Origin: DATLNM01 sp035536775 | GTDB taxonomy: Bacteria > Actinomycetota > CADDZG01 > WHSQ01 | Direction of reading: 5' to 3' | Length of the DNA: 17,098 nt | Assembly: GCA_035536775.1 (NCBI GenBank) | Contig: DATLNM010000033.1 | Span: 1-17,098 of the forward strand | Shown: positions 1 through 5,700 of the stretch, one piece after another | Position numbering within the stretch: the stretch's first letter is position 1 | Layout: the number at the start of each line of letters is the position of its first letter | Notes under the pieces: model-generated | The model's database searches: none | Told to the model about the DNA's origin: nothing | The model's input: the letters and a program-made list of their open reading frames with translations, nothing else | Made by a program: the position numbers and the translations under genes

Positions 1-362
1 TCGTCGAAAGAGTCCACGTTCACGATAAGCAACCCGCCAGGCATGAGGTCTTTGATGTTGGCCTTGAGGGCAGCCGGGTTCATCGCGACGAGGACACCGG
101 GCTGGTCGCCGGGCGTCAGGATGTCGTGGTCCGAGAAGTGGATCTGGAAGGCAGAGACACCGGCGATGGTTCCGGCCGGGGCTCTGATCTCGGCCGGGAA
201 GTCCGGCATCGTCGCGAGGTCGTTACCGAAGAACGCGCTGACGCTGGTGAAGCGTTCACCGGTCAGCTGCATGCCGTCGCCGGAGTCGCCCGCGAATCGG
301 ATTACGACCCGGTCGAGCTCCCTGCGATCCCCGCCTGCCTCCGGCGGGGCGACCTGGGCCAT
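1..362 (-). CDS. korA: 2-oxoacid:ferredoxin oxidoreductase subunit alpha (KorA-like), N-terminal part
   Basis: About 120 N-terminal residues are present; the gene runs off the left edge. KorA with KorB oxidises a 2-oxoacid, typically 2-oxoglutarate, to the acyl-CoA and CO2 and reduces ferredoxin in the cytoplasm. The protein opens MAQVAPPEAGG and soon shows RFAGDSGDGMQLTGERF (residues 22-38). This glycine-rich start of the gamma-type domain is fused to the N-terminus of the alpha subunit in two-subunit KorAB enzymes. Further on come FPAEIRAPAGT and the PGVLVAMNP stretch typical of the family. The ATG at 362 follows a purine-rich GGGGAG five bases upstream. The gene starts 62 bases after the stop of the 86-residue ORF, downstream of fdxA, so ferredoxin and oxidoreductase look co-located. 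Family assignment is firm. The exact substrate (2-oxoglutarate versus pyruvate or a branched 2-oxoacid) cannot be read from this fragment. Confidence 0.9.
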   Translation of the reverse strand, partial: MAQVAPPEAGGDRRELDRVVIRFAGDSGDGMQLTGERFTSVSAFFGNDLATMPDFPAEIRAPAGTIAGVSAFQIHFSDHDILTPGDQPGVLVAMNPAALKANIKDLMPGGLLIVNVDSFD

Positions 363-413
363 CGGATCTCCCCTTCTACCCTTCTAGACGTGCTGCTGGA
401 CTCGTGCCCAGCC

Positions 414-419
414 ACTATA
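414..419 (-). promoter_or_regulatory. Candidate -10 box upstream of korA
   Basis: Read on the minus strand the hexamer is TATAGT, matching the TAnnnT pattern of actinobacterial -10 elements. It lies in the 62-base gap between the 86-residue ORF and korA and would give a leader of about 45 bases. No convincing -35 box is present at 16-18 bases. korA may therefore have its own promoter or simply be read through from fdxA. Confidence 0.3.
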
Positions 420-424
420 AGACT

Positions 425-685
425 TCAACGCTCGGCCCCCGGGAAAAGTTTGGCACCGACGACGTCGTCGACCTTGACCTGATGGGAGCGTCCATTCCGG
501 TCGATGATCGTCACGCGTCCGTCGTCCTCGTGGCCTACGGATTGCACGACGCCAACGAGCTCGGTGAACGGATATTTGGGGTCGTCCCTCAGCTTGTACC
601 TCAGCGATACCTTGCGCCCGAGGTGACCTCGCCACTCCTCGAGGGAAAACTTGGTGCTACTCGCTTCGTTCCTCCGAGGGGGCAT
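425..685 (-). CDS. Small basic protein of unknown function, possibly an SH3-like beta-barrel
   Basis: This 86-residue protein starts MPPRRNEASS. The ATG at 685 is preceded by GGAG-type purines, and its start overlaps the end of fdxA by 29 bases in another frame, suggesting translational coupling. A longer reading frame upstream is only the shadow of fdxA, so I reject the longer start. After a basic tail the body (residues 14-80) contains EEWRGHLGRKVSLRYKL and then alternating short beta-like stretches (LVGVVQSV, GRVTIID, SHQVKVDDVVGAKLF). It has no cysteines, no signal peptide and no membrane segment. The pattern recalls the small barrel domain at the front of some actinobacterial GNAT acetyltransferases; that is a resemblance from memory, not a search result. 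Placement between fdxA and korA hints at a role linked to ferredoxin or KOR, but no function can be assigned. Confidence 0.72.
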   Translation of the reverse strand: MPPRRNEASSTKFSLEEWRGHLGRKVSLRYKLRDDPKYPFTELVGVVQSVGHEDDGRVTIIDRNGRSHQVKVDDVVGAKLFPGAER

Positions 686-956
686 AAGGACTCTCCATCG
701 CTCCGCCCGACGCCTCCGGGTTCTCCTGGAACCATTGCGCATTGACAGCCGTGAAATTGGCCCATTCCGCCGGGACGTTGTCACCGGGGAAGATCGCATC
801 GACGGGACACGCCGGCAGGCAAGCATCACAGTCGACGCATTCCTCGGGGTGGATATAGAGCTGATCCTCGCCCTCGTAGATGCAATCCACCGGGCATTCG
901 TCAACGCAGGCCCGGTCTTTGACGCCGATGCACGGCTCAGCGATGACGTATGTCAT
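657..956 (-). CDS. fdxA: Seven-iron ferredoxin, FdxA type
   Basis: A 99-residue soluble electron carrier. Cysteines fall at 9, 17, 21, 25, 40, 43, 46 and 50. Compared with Azotobacter ferredoxin I, C9, C17 and C50 should hold a [3Fe-4S] cluster, C21, C40, C43 and C46 a [4Fe-4S] cluster, and C25 would be free. The x7 spacing between the first two cysteines (C9-IGVKDRA-C17) and the sequence EECVDCDAC fit the mycobacterial FdxA/FdxC group closely. The start is the ATG at 956, eight bases after AAGGAG; the in-frame upstream extension is untranslated leader. A C-terminal tail of about 45 residues follows the second cluster motif, as is normal for this type. Its stop lies inside the start of the next gene. 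The likely partner is the KorAB oxidoreductase encoded just downstream, which is inference from position. Confidence 0.95.
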   Translation of the reverse strand: MTYVIAEPCIGVKDRACVDECPVDCIYEGEDQLYIHPEECVDCDACLPACPVDAIFPGDNVPAEWANFTAVNAQWFQENPEASGGAMESPYAPSEERSE

Positions 957-964
957 GACGCTTT

Positions 965-970
965 CTCCTT
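965..970 (-). promoter_or_regulatory. Ribosome binding site fixing the fdxA start
   Basis: On the minus strand this is AAGGAG, eight bases before the ATG at 956. It decides against starting the protein at any in-frame codon further upstream, because the residues encoded there do not resemble ferredoxin. Confidence 0.7.
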
Positions 971-1001
971 TAACCGGTAGGTCGTAGGGGCGTAGGGCGC
1001 C

Positions 1002-1030
1002 ATGATACCTACGGCGCGCCGGGTCCAAGC
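1002..1030 (-). promoter_or_regulatory. Candidate fdxA promoter
   Basis: The minus strand holds TATCAT (1007 to 1002) as a -10 box and, 16-17 bases upstream, GCTTGGA as a rough -35. The leader would be about 40 bases. The spacer includes the 10-base palindrome CGGCGCGCCG (1012-1021), which could be an operator or just GC-rich sequence. The 93-base gap after the lipoprotein gene supports a separate transcription start for fdxA. Confidence 0.4.
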
Positions 1031-1049
1031 CGGATTGCGAGCTTGAGAA

Positions 1050-1538
1050 TCAGCGGCGCGACTGCGCCCTTTTCGTCTTCGCCGGCACGGGCACAGGTGA
1101 CGGCACGCCGAGTTCTTCCTTGGAAACGATGTTCAGGAAGACGATGCTGGCGGTCTCGCAGATCGATCGCCGGACCTGTACCGATGCAAGCTCGTCCTTG
1201 CTGCGGAGGTAGATCTCAGCCTCGAAGCCCTCGTTGTCCTCACCCGCGATGGTGAAGCCGGCGTCCTTCGACGCCTCCTTGTAGAGGGCGAAGCCCTCGG
1301 CTACGGAATACGGGATGTTGATGGCCGCTACGATCCCGCCGTTTCGCTTCTGGATCCTTACGACCTCCACCTCTCCCTCGAGGAGGAAGGGCGCTGGGAA
1401 CGCATCACCGTCGACACCTGGACGGGGCGTCGGTAGCCCGCAGGTCGCGGGGATCTCCGAGACCTCCTCGCCACCACCGGAACCCGGCTGACATGCGCCC
1501 AGAAGCGCGGCGCACGTCAAGACGGCGATCCATCTCAC
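1050..1538 (-). CDS. Small secreted lipoprotein of unknown function
   Basis: A 162-residue protein starting at a GTG. It opens with a classic lipoprotein signal: a short hydrophobic run (IAVLTCAALLGAC) ending in the lipobox L-G-A-C, so C16 should be lipidated and the protein anchored outside the membrane. A flexible GSGGGEE stretch follows. Two further cysteines, C33 and C127, could form one disulfide. The body (about 55-140) looks like a single small alpha/beta domain, with EGEVEVVRIQ, a helix around VAEGFALYKEASKDAG, then FEAEIYLRS and ASIVFLNIVS. The C-terminus is proline-rich and then basic. It begins 25 bases after the SDR gene and is probably co-transcribed with the GMC and SDR genes. 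I do not recognise the family and assign no function. Confidence 0.8.
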   Translation of the reverse strand: MRWIAVLTCAALLGACQPGSGGGEEVSEIPATCGLPTPRPGVDGDAFPAPFLLEGEVEVVRIQKRNGGIVAAINIPYSVAEGFALYKEASKDAGFTIAGEDNEGFEAEIYLRSKDELASVQVRRSICETASIVFLNIVSKEELGVPSPVPVPAKTKRAQSRR

Positions 1539-1563
1539 AGGTCGCTACTTACGGGACTGAGCA

Positions 1564-2382
1564 CTACCCGTGGTCGCCCTTGGACGCGACCTTACGGAGG
1601 AAGTTGTAGACGCCACCCTTTCGGATGACGGCCATCGTGAAGTCGGGCGACAGCGCGAAGTTGATGTCAGCGGTCTTACCGAGGCCGGGCGCGACGATGA
1701 CTTCCGCCTTGTTCTTCTCGATCGCCTTGATCGTTTCGTCCACGACCCTCTCCGGCGAGACGGGCTTCGAAAGCGCAGGCGTCTTGCCATCGGGGTTCCA
1801 GCGCGCGAACAAGCCGGCGCGCACGAACCCCGGGCACACGACAGAAACCCCTATGCCGTATGGCTTCATCTCGGCGCGCAAGGACCAGGAGAAGCCAACG
1901 AGAGCATGCTTGGTCGACGAATAGACCGTCATATAGGGGACGCCGGTCTTGCCCGACAACGACGACATATTGAGGATGTGACCTCGTCCGCGCGCGATCA
2001 TCTCGGGCAGCACGAGCCGAGTCAGACTTTCGACCGCGATGACGTTGAGGCGGAACATCGACTCGATCTCATCGAGATCGAGTGTCGGGAAGTGTGCGAC
2101 CCGGTCTCTACCGGCGTTGTTGATGAGGATGTCGATCGAGCCCAGTTCCTTCGTCGCTCGGCTGACGATCCTCTTCAGATCTGCCCTCTTGGTCACGTCT
2201 GCGACGATCGGAATCGCTTTGCGTCCGTGGCGAGCAGCCTTGTTTGCAACCTCGGTGAGCTCGGCTTCGGAGCGAGCCACCAGCGCAAGGTGCGCGCCGC
2301 GACGAGCGAGACCCTCCGCGAGATAGGCGCCGATGCCGCGCGATGCACCTGTTAGTACGACGTTTGCTCCCGAGACGTTCAT
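1564..2382 (-). CDS. Short-chain dehydrogenase/reductase (SDR)
   Basis: A 272-residue classical SDR that interconverts a hydroxyl and a carbonyl with NAD(P). Motifs are in order: cofactor-binding TGASRGIG (11-18), an acidic AD at 61-62, NNAG (88-91), and the catalytic S141, Y154 and K158 within MSSLSGKTG and YSSTK. The basic residues after TGAS and in VARSEAE (R37) lean towards NADP, but this is not decisive. The length is normal for the family. The start overlaps the GMC gene stop by four bases (ATGA), and GAGGAGGT sits just upstream inside the GMC gene, so the two are translationally coupled. A GMC enzyme that oxidises an alcohol followed by an SDR suggests consecutive or reciprocal redox steps on one substrate. 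The substrate is unknown; lipid, sterol and terpenoid alcohols are all possible. Confidence 0.92.
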   Translation of the reverse strand: MNVSGANVVLTGASRGIGAYLAEGLARRGAHLALVARSEAELTEVANKAARHGRKAIPIVADVTKRADLKRIVSRATKELGSIDILINNAGRDRVAHFPTLDLDEIESMFRLNVIAVESLTRLVLPEMIARGRGHILNMSSLSGKTGVPYMTVYSSTKHALVGFSWSLRAEMKPYGIGVSVVCPGFVRAGLFARWNPDGKTPALSKPVSPERVVDETIKAIEKNKAEVIVAPGLGKTADINFALSPDFTMAVIRKGGVYNFLRKVASKGDHG

Positions 2383-4496
2383 CGAGCTACCTCCTCAGTT
2401 CGAGATCCCGCCGCGCCGGCCTCGGCCAGAAGGGCCGCAGCCGTGCGCGATGCGAACGCCATGATCGTCATCTGTGGATTGACCCCGACACACGATGGAA
2501 ACGTGCTCGCATCCGCGACCCAGAGACCTGCCACGTCGCGGTGCCGCCCGAAGGGATCGAGCACGGATCGAGCGGGGTCACTTCCCATGCGGACCGTCCC
2601 CATCGGATGGAATGCGGTGAGCTTGAGGTGGCCCGGACGCACCGCTTTGTCCTTCAAACCGGTGATGTCGGCGGGAGACGTCAGCACGTCGATCCCCGGG
2701 ATGCCCGGGTAGACGCGGGTCGCCCCGGCAGCGAGAAGGACCTCGGCTGCCACCGCGACGCCGATCGCCATGCGCTTCGTGTCGAGCGCGTTGAGCTGGT
2801 ACGTCACTAGGGGCTCGCCACCTGGGAGCCGCCGGACGCGGCCCTTGGATGTATCCGATACGTAGAACCCAAGCGTCGCCATCGTTCGAAGAGCCGCGAG
2901 ATCCGGCATCGCGAGGGCGCCGTATCCAGGCAACGACCCCGCACCGACGCTTGGGACCGTGGATGTGGCTTCGAACATGACCTCGTGGGTGTCGAACAGT
3001 GAATCGATGTAGTAGCTCTGAAGGGTTCCCTTCCAGCTCACGTCGTCACCGGGGAAGAAGCCGCCGACTCCGGTCGCCGGATGGATGCGGAGGTTCTCAC
3101 CCGTCAGACCCGAAGGGTCGGGCACTCCACTCGCCTCGAGCAGGAGAGGCGTGCCGATAGCACCCGCGCACACGATGACCCGATCGGCGAGGACTCTTAT
3201 CGTGCCCCGCTTAGATCGGCGCTCGTCGAGGAGCGTCGCCCTGACCCCTGCGGCGCGTCCGTCTCGGTGTTCGATCCGAACCACCTTGCATTGAGAGAGG
3301 ATGCGAGCGCCCGCCCGTTGGGCGCGCGGCAGATAGCTGACGTGCATCGCCTGCTTCGAGTCGGTCGGACAGCCGAACGCGCACTGACCGCAGCCGTGGC
3401 AATCCGTGATGTTGCGCAACAGCGGCCCGCCGCTCATTCCGAGCGCGACCGCCCCCCGATGCGCCGCCGCGCCATTGGGTCCGAGAACGGCCCACGGAAC
3501 CGGACGCACATGTAGGAAGTCCTCGATCGGTTCGAAGAACGCAGCCATGTTCGCCGCAGCGGCACCTTCGACGCCGTATTCGTGCTCCCATCGATGAAGA
3601 ACGCGATCTGGCGCGCGGAAGCACGTGCCCGAGTTCACGACGGTCGTGCCGCCGACGACGCGTCCGAGTGGGAGCGGTATCGGAGGAGTGCCCCACGCTT
3701 GGGTCGTCCCATTGTCCCGGCAGAACTTCTGGAAGCGCTCGAACATCGGCCCGACGAAGTCGTGCGCGGCGCTGACCTGGGGGCCTTCCTCGAGGACGAC
3801 GACTTCGAGTCCAGCCTCGGCCAAAGTGGCCGATACGACCGCGCCTCCAGCGCCGGACCCCACGATGACGGCGTCGGCCCGGATCACCTCACCGTCGCTC
3901 AGGTCCGGCCACGTCTCGGTTGTCAGCGCGCTGTCGGCCGCGGTGCGCGGCGCGGCGGCGCGGCGGTCCACCAAGCGGAGCGGTATGGCACCCGAAGCGA
4001 CCGCGGGACCCGGCCGGTGGTAGTCAGCCGGCTCCGGTTCCGGATCCGCGGGGGCGGGCTTTCCGGCGACCGGACGCGCTGCTCCGTGAACGTCGTCGTC
4101 GATACGACATCGATAGTCGTAGCCGATGGCGTCCTCAACAGCCTCCGCCGAGGCCCACGTCAGAACAATGAGCTGTTTCAGCGCGGTCAGGACTAGGCGT
4201 TGGGCCGAGATGCGCGATCTGTAGCAGCGCGCCACCCACTCTTCCTGCCGGGAGCGATCCATCTCGGAGAACCTCCTCCGCATCCCCGCGCTGACCGGCG
4301 AGCGATCCCAAGTCCGTAGCAAGACTCGGACCCGCAATCGAACTGCCGGGTCCCAGGAACGCGCGTTCGTTGCGAGCGCCGAGGCGACATCCACGTCGGC
4401 CCCGCCCGGAAGGCCGAATCCCTGAGGGAGAAAGATGTCCGCGAGCGCCCGCAAACACGCGACCTCGCCGTCTGTAAAGCCACGCTCCCTTCCCAT
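2379..4496 (-). CDS. GMC-family FAD oxidoreductase with N-terminal gluconate-dehydrogenase-subunit-3-like domain
   Basis: A 705-residue flavoprotein. Residues about 7-125 form a helical leader (DGEVACLRALADIFLP and onward) resembling the small subunit 3 of gluconate 2-dehydrogenase. After a proline-rich linker (about 138-165) the GMC body begins near 207 with the FAD dinucleotide motif GSGAGG (213-218) and LPLGRVVGGTTVVNSG (275-290). The C-terminal catalytic region has FHPMGTVRMG (active-site H629) and VGVNPQMT (N673). This fused layout is that of long-chain-alcohol oxidase-like and sterol-oxidase-like GMC proteins. Residues 366-377 carry C-x2-C-x2-C-x3-C-P, a complete four-cysteine motif. 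No signal peptide is visible, so it is cytoplasmic or membrane-associated. It heads the unit GMC-SDR-lipoprotein. The ATG at 4496 has no Shine-Dalgarno sequence and may be leaderless. The substrate is probably a hydrophobic alcohol, by inference. Confidence 0.9.
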   Translation of the reverse strand: MGRERGFTDGEVACLRALADIFLPQGFGLPGGADVDVASALATNARSWDPAVRLRVRVLLRTWDRSPVSAGMRRRFSEMDRSRQEEWVARCYRSRISAQRLVLTALKQLIVLTWASAEAVEDAIGYDYRCRIDDDVHGAARPVAGKPAPADPEPEPADYHRPGPAVASGAIPLRLVDRRAAAPRTAADSALTTETWPDLSDGEVIRADAVIVGSGAGGAVVSATLAEAGLEVVVLEEGPQVSAAHDFVGPMFERFQKFCRDNGTTQAWGTPPIPLPLGRVVGGTTVVNSGTCFRAPDRVLHRWEHEYGVEGAAAANMAAFFEPIEDFLHVRPVPWAVLGPNGAAAHRGAVALGMSGGPLLRNITDCHGCGQCAFGCPTDSKQAMHVSYLPRAQRAGARILSQCKVVRIEHRDGRAAGVRATLLDERRSKRGTIRVLADRVIVCAGAIGTPLLLEASGVPDPSGLTGENLRIHPATGVGGFFPGDDVSWKGTLQSYYIDSLFDTHEVMFEATSTVPSVGAGSLPGYGALAMPDLAALRTMATLGFYVSDTSKGRVRRLPGGEPLVTYQLNALDTKRMAIGVAVAAEVLLAAGATRVYPGIPGIDVLTSPADITGLKDKAVRPGHLKLTAFHPMGTVRMGSDPARSVLDPFGRHRDVAGLWVADASTFPSCVGVNPQMTIMAFASRTAAALLAEAGAAGSRTEEVAR

Positions 4497-4502
4497 CCGT
4501 GC

Positions 4503-4508
4503 AGTCTG
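4503..4508 (-). promoter_or_regulatory. Possible leaderless -10 element of the GMC gene
   Basis: Read on the minus strand this is CAGACT, six bases before the ATG at 4496. It has the A and final T of the TAnnnT pattern but C in first position. The spacing equals that at the crotonase gene on the other side. There is no Shine-Dalgarno sequence in between, which is the main argument for a leaderless start. It is a weak match on its own. Confidence 0.28.
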
Positions 4509-4542
4509 CCAGTCGGCGGGTCCACTGGGTCAGCGGGTCCAC
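4509..4542 (-). repeat. Pair of 17-bp direct repeats facing the GMC gene
   Basis: On the minus strand the units are GTGGACCCGCTGACCCA and GTGGACCCGCCGACTGG, 13 of 17 positions identical and directly adjacent. Put in phase on CTGACC, the first unit also matches the 4697-4815 unit at 12 of 17 positions and shares the period of 17. The pair ends right at the candidate -10 of the GMC gene. It could be a degenerate arm of the same repeat family or chance similarity in GC-rich DNA. Confidence 0.5.
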
Positions 4543-4696
4543 CGGGGTGACGGTTACAGGCCTAGCGCAAGACCGGCTCGGGGGCGGGAGCGTCGTCATC
4601 CCCGCTAATGCTCAGACACGTCCTCGTCCGGCCCCGCCGAGGCGGCGGCCCCGGCCTGCGGAACTCGCCGCGTGGACGCCGCCGCTCCCTATCGGT

Positions 4697-4815
4697 GGCT
4701 GACCGGGACGACCGGCTGACCGGGACGACCGGCTGACCGGGACGACCGGCTGACCGGGACGACCGGCTGACCGGGACGACCGGCTGCCCCGCATGACCGG
4801 CTGCCCCGCATGACC
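4697..4815 (+). repeat. Seven-unit 17-bp tandem repeat upstream of the crotonase gene
   Basis: Five exact copies of GGCTGACCGGGACGACC (4697-4781) are followed by two exact copies of the variant GGCTGCCCCGCATGACC (4782-4815), which differs at four positions. A partial eighth unit GGCTGCCCC starts at 4816. Exact identity within each block suggests recent expansion, first of the variant or of the main unit, by slippage or unequal exchange. Each unit carries TGACC, which resembles part of a -35 box. The array stops 15 bases before the -10-like TAGCGT of the downstream gene. The period of 17 is not a multiple of three, arguing against a coding repeat. Confidence 0.95.
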
Positions 4816-4830
4816 GGCTGCCCCCGGCGG

Positions 4831-4843
4831 TAGCGTGGCCGCG
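4831..4843 (+). promoter_or_regulatory. Leaderless-type promoter of the crotonase gene
   Basis: TAGCGT at 4831-4836 fits the actinobacterial -10 pattern TAnnnT and lies exactly six bases before the GTG at 4843, so transcription would begin at or next to the start codon. No Shine-Dalgarno sequence is visible. The last repeat TGACC (4811-4815) lies 15 bases upstream of the -10, a little short for a standard -35. The repeat array may therefore contribute to or modulate promoter recognition. Confidence 0.5.
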
Positions 4844-5700
4844 TGTACGAAGAGATCCGCTACGAGCAAGTCGGGCCAGTCACGGTCATCACCATCGATC
4901 GACCCGAGGTCATGAATTGCATCGGGCCCGTCACGAGCCGCGAGTTGATCGATGCTTGGGGGCGCTTTAACGAAGATGAGGAGGCCCTCGTCGCGGTTCT
5001 GACCGGGGCCGGGGACAAGGCCTTCTGCTCCGGAGCGGACATCAAGAGCGCGTCAGGCGAGGGCGAGCCACTACTCGTACCCACCCCCGAGGAGCTCGCC
5101 GCGCACGCTCGCGGTGAACGCCCGGGGATCATCGGGCCGTCGCGCTGGACCCATATCTACAAGCCGGTCATCGCCGCGGTCAATGGCGTCGCGTATGCGG
5201 GCGGGCTCGAGTGGGCCTGTTGGGCCGACATCAGGATCGCCGACGCGCATGCGAGCTTCGGTGTCACATGCCGGCGATGGAACATCGGCCTCGGCGACGG
5301 AGGCACTCAGCGCCTGCCGCGCATCGTGGGTATGGGACGCGCCCTGGACCTCATCATCACCGGCCGTGTCATCGACGCGGAGGAAGCCGAACGCATCGGT
5401 CTCGTCAACGAGGTCGTTCCCTCCGGAACGTGCAAGGAACGCGCCATCGCTCTCGCCGAGGACGTCGCGCGTCTCCCTCAACCCGCGCTGCGCACCGATA
5501 AGGAGGCCGCCATACGTGGCTTCGGACTGCCACTAGATGAGGGCCTGAAGATCGAGGCCGATTGCTTCAACCGCTCCCTCTTGACACCCGAGTTCGCAGA
5601 AGGCGTCCGACGCTTCGTCGAGCGCGACCACCCCGACCGCGCCCCCCGTGGGGCGGGGTCTCAACGGCTTGTTTCAGGAACGGGCGACGACTCCCGCTAG
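4843..5700 (+). CDS. Crotonase-fold protein, enoyl-CoA hydratase/isomerase family
   Basis: A 285-residue cytoplasmic acyl-CoA enzyme and the only plus-strand gene in the window. The N-terminal TVITIDRPEVMN, the oxyanion-hole segments FCSGADI (61-67) and AGGLEW (119-124), and GGTQRLPRIVG (153-163) are classic crotonase features. The first catalytic glutamate is kept (E123, equivalent to E144 of rat mitochondrial hydratase). The second, expected after FG at 139-140, is replaced by cysteine (FGVTCRRWNIG, C143). The CRRW stretch marks a known subgroup, so ordinary syn-hydration is uncertain; isomerase, dehydratase or another CoA reaction is possible. The last 20 or so residues look poorly conserved and lie over a strong hairpin. 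The GTG start is leaderless-like. It lies divergent from the GMC unit and convergent with the ABC operon. Confidence 0.92.
   Translation: MYEEIRYEQVGPVTVITIDRPEVMNCIGPVTSRELIDAWGRFNEDEEALVAVLTGAGDKAFCSGADIKSASGEGEPLLVPTPEELAAHARGERPGIIGPSRWTHIYKPVIAAVNGVAYAGGLEWACWADIRIADAHASFGVTCRRWNIGLGDGGTQRLPRIVGMGRALDLIITGRVIDAEEAERIGLVNEVVPSGTCKERAIALAEDVARLPQPALRTDKEAAIRGFGLPLDEGLKIEADCFNRSLLTPEFAEGVRRFVERDHPDRAPRGAGSQRLVSGTGDDSR
5635..5660. terminator. Strong hairpin in the 3' end of the crotonase gene
   Basis: GACCGCGCCCC and GGGGCGGGGTC pair over 11 positions with one mismatch around the four-base loop CCGT. It lies about 40 bases before the stop codon, with only a loose T-rich run (TTGTTT) some ten bases downstream and none on the other strand. 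It could serve as a shared factor-assisted or weak bidirectional terminator at a convergent junction that has no intergenic space. It is not a textbook intrinsic terminator. Confidence 0.35.

Larger units (their letters stand above)
4497..4842. other. Divergent intergenic region between the GMC and crotonase genes
   Basis: These 346 bases separate two divergently transcribed genes. They hold a 17-bp direct-repeat pair near the GMC side (4509-4542), a seven-unit 17-bp tandem array on the crotonase side (4697-4815), and a -10-like hexamer six bases before each start codon. The middle stretch, 4543-4696, is very GC-rich and shows no believable gene. Its short open frames on both strands lack ribosome sites and family motifs. 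No regulator gene lies beside it in the window. Confidence 0.75.

Noticed and set aside
686..904. An N-terminal extension of the 86-residue protein to 159 residues.
   Set aside because: The extra residues are the out-of-frame reading of fdxA and are rich in Arg and Ser as expected for a shadow frame. The ATG at 685 has its own purine-rich site.
4697..4815. The 17-bp array as a CRISPR array.
   Set aside because: Units are contiguous with no unique spacers, the unit is too short and there are no cas genes.
4612..4869. An 85-residue minus-strand open frame with a repeating Ser-Arg-Ser/Gly-Gln-Pro pattern over the tandem array.
   Set aside because: The repetition is simply the 17-bp DNA repeat read in three frames in turn. 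There is no ribosome site, it overlaps the crotonase promoter and start, and the composition is artificial.
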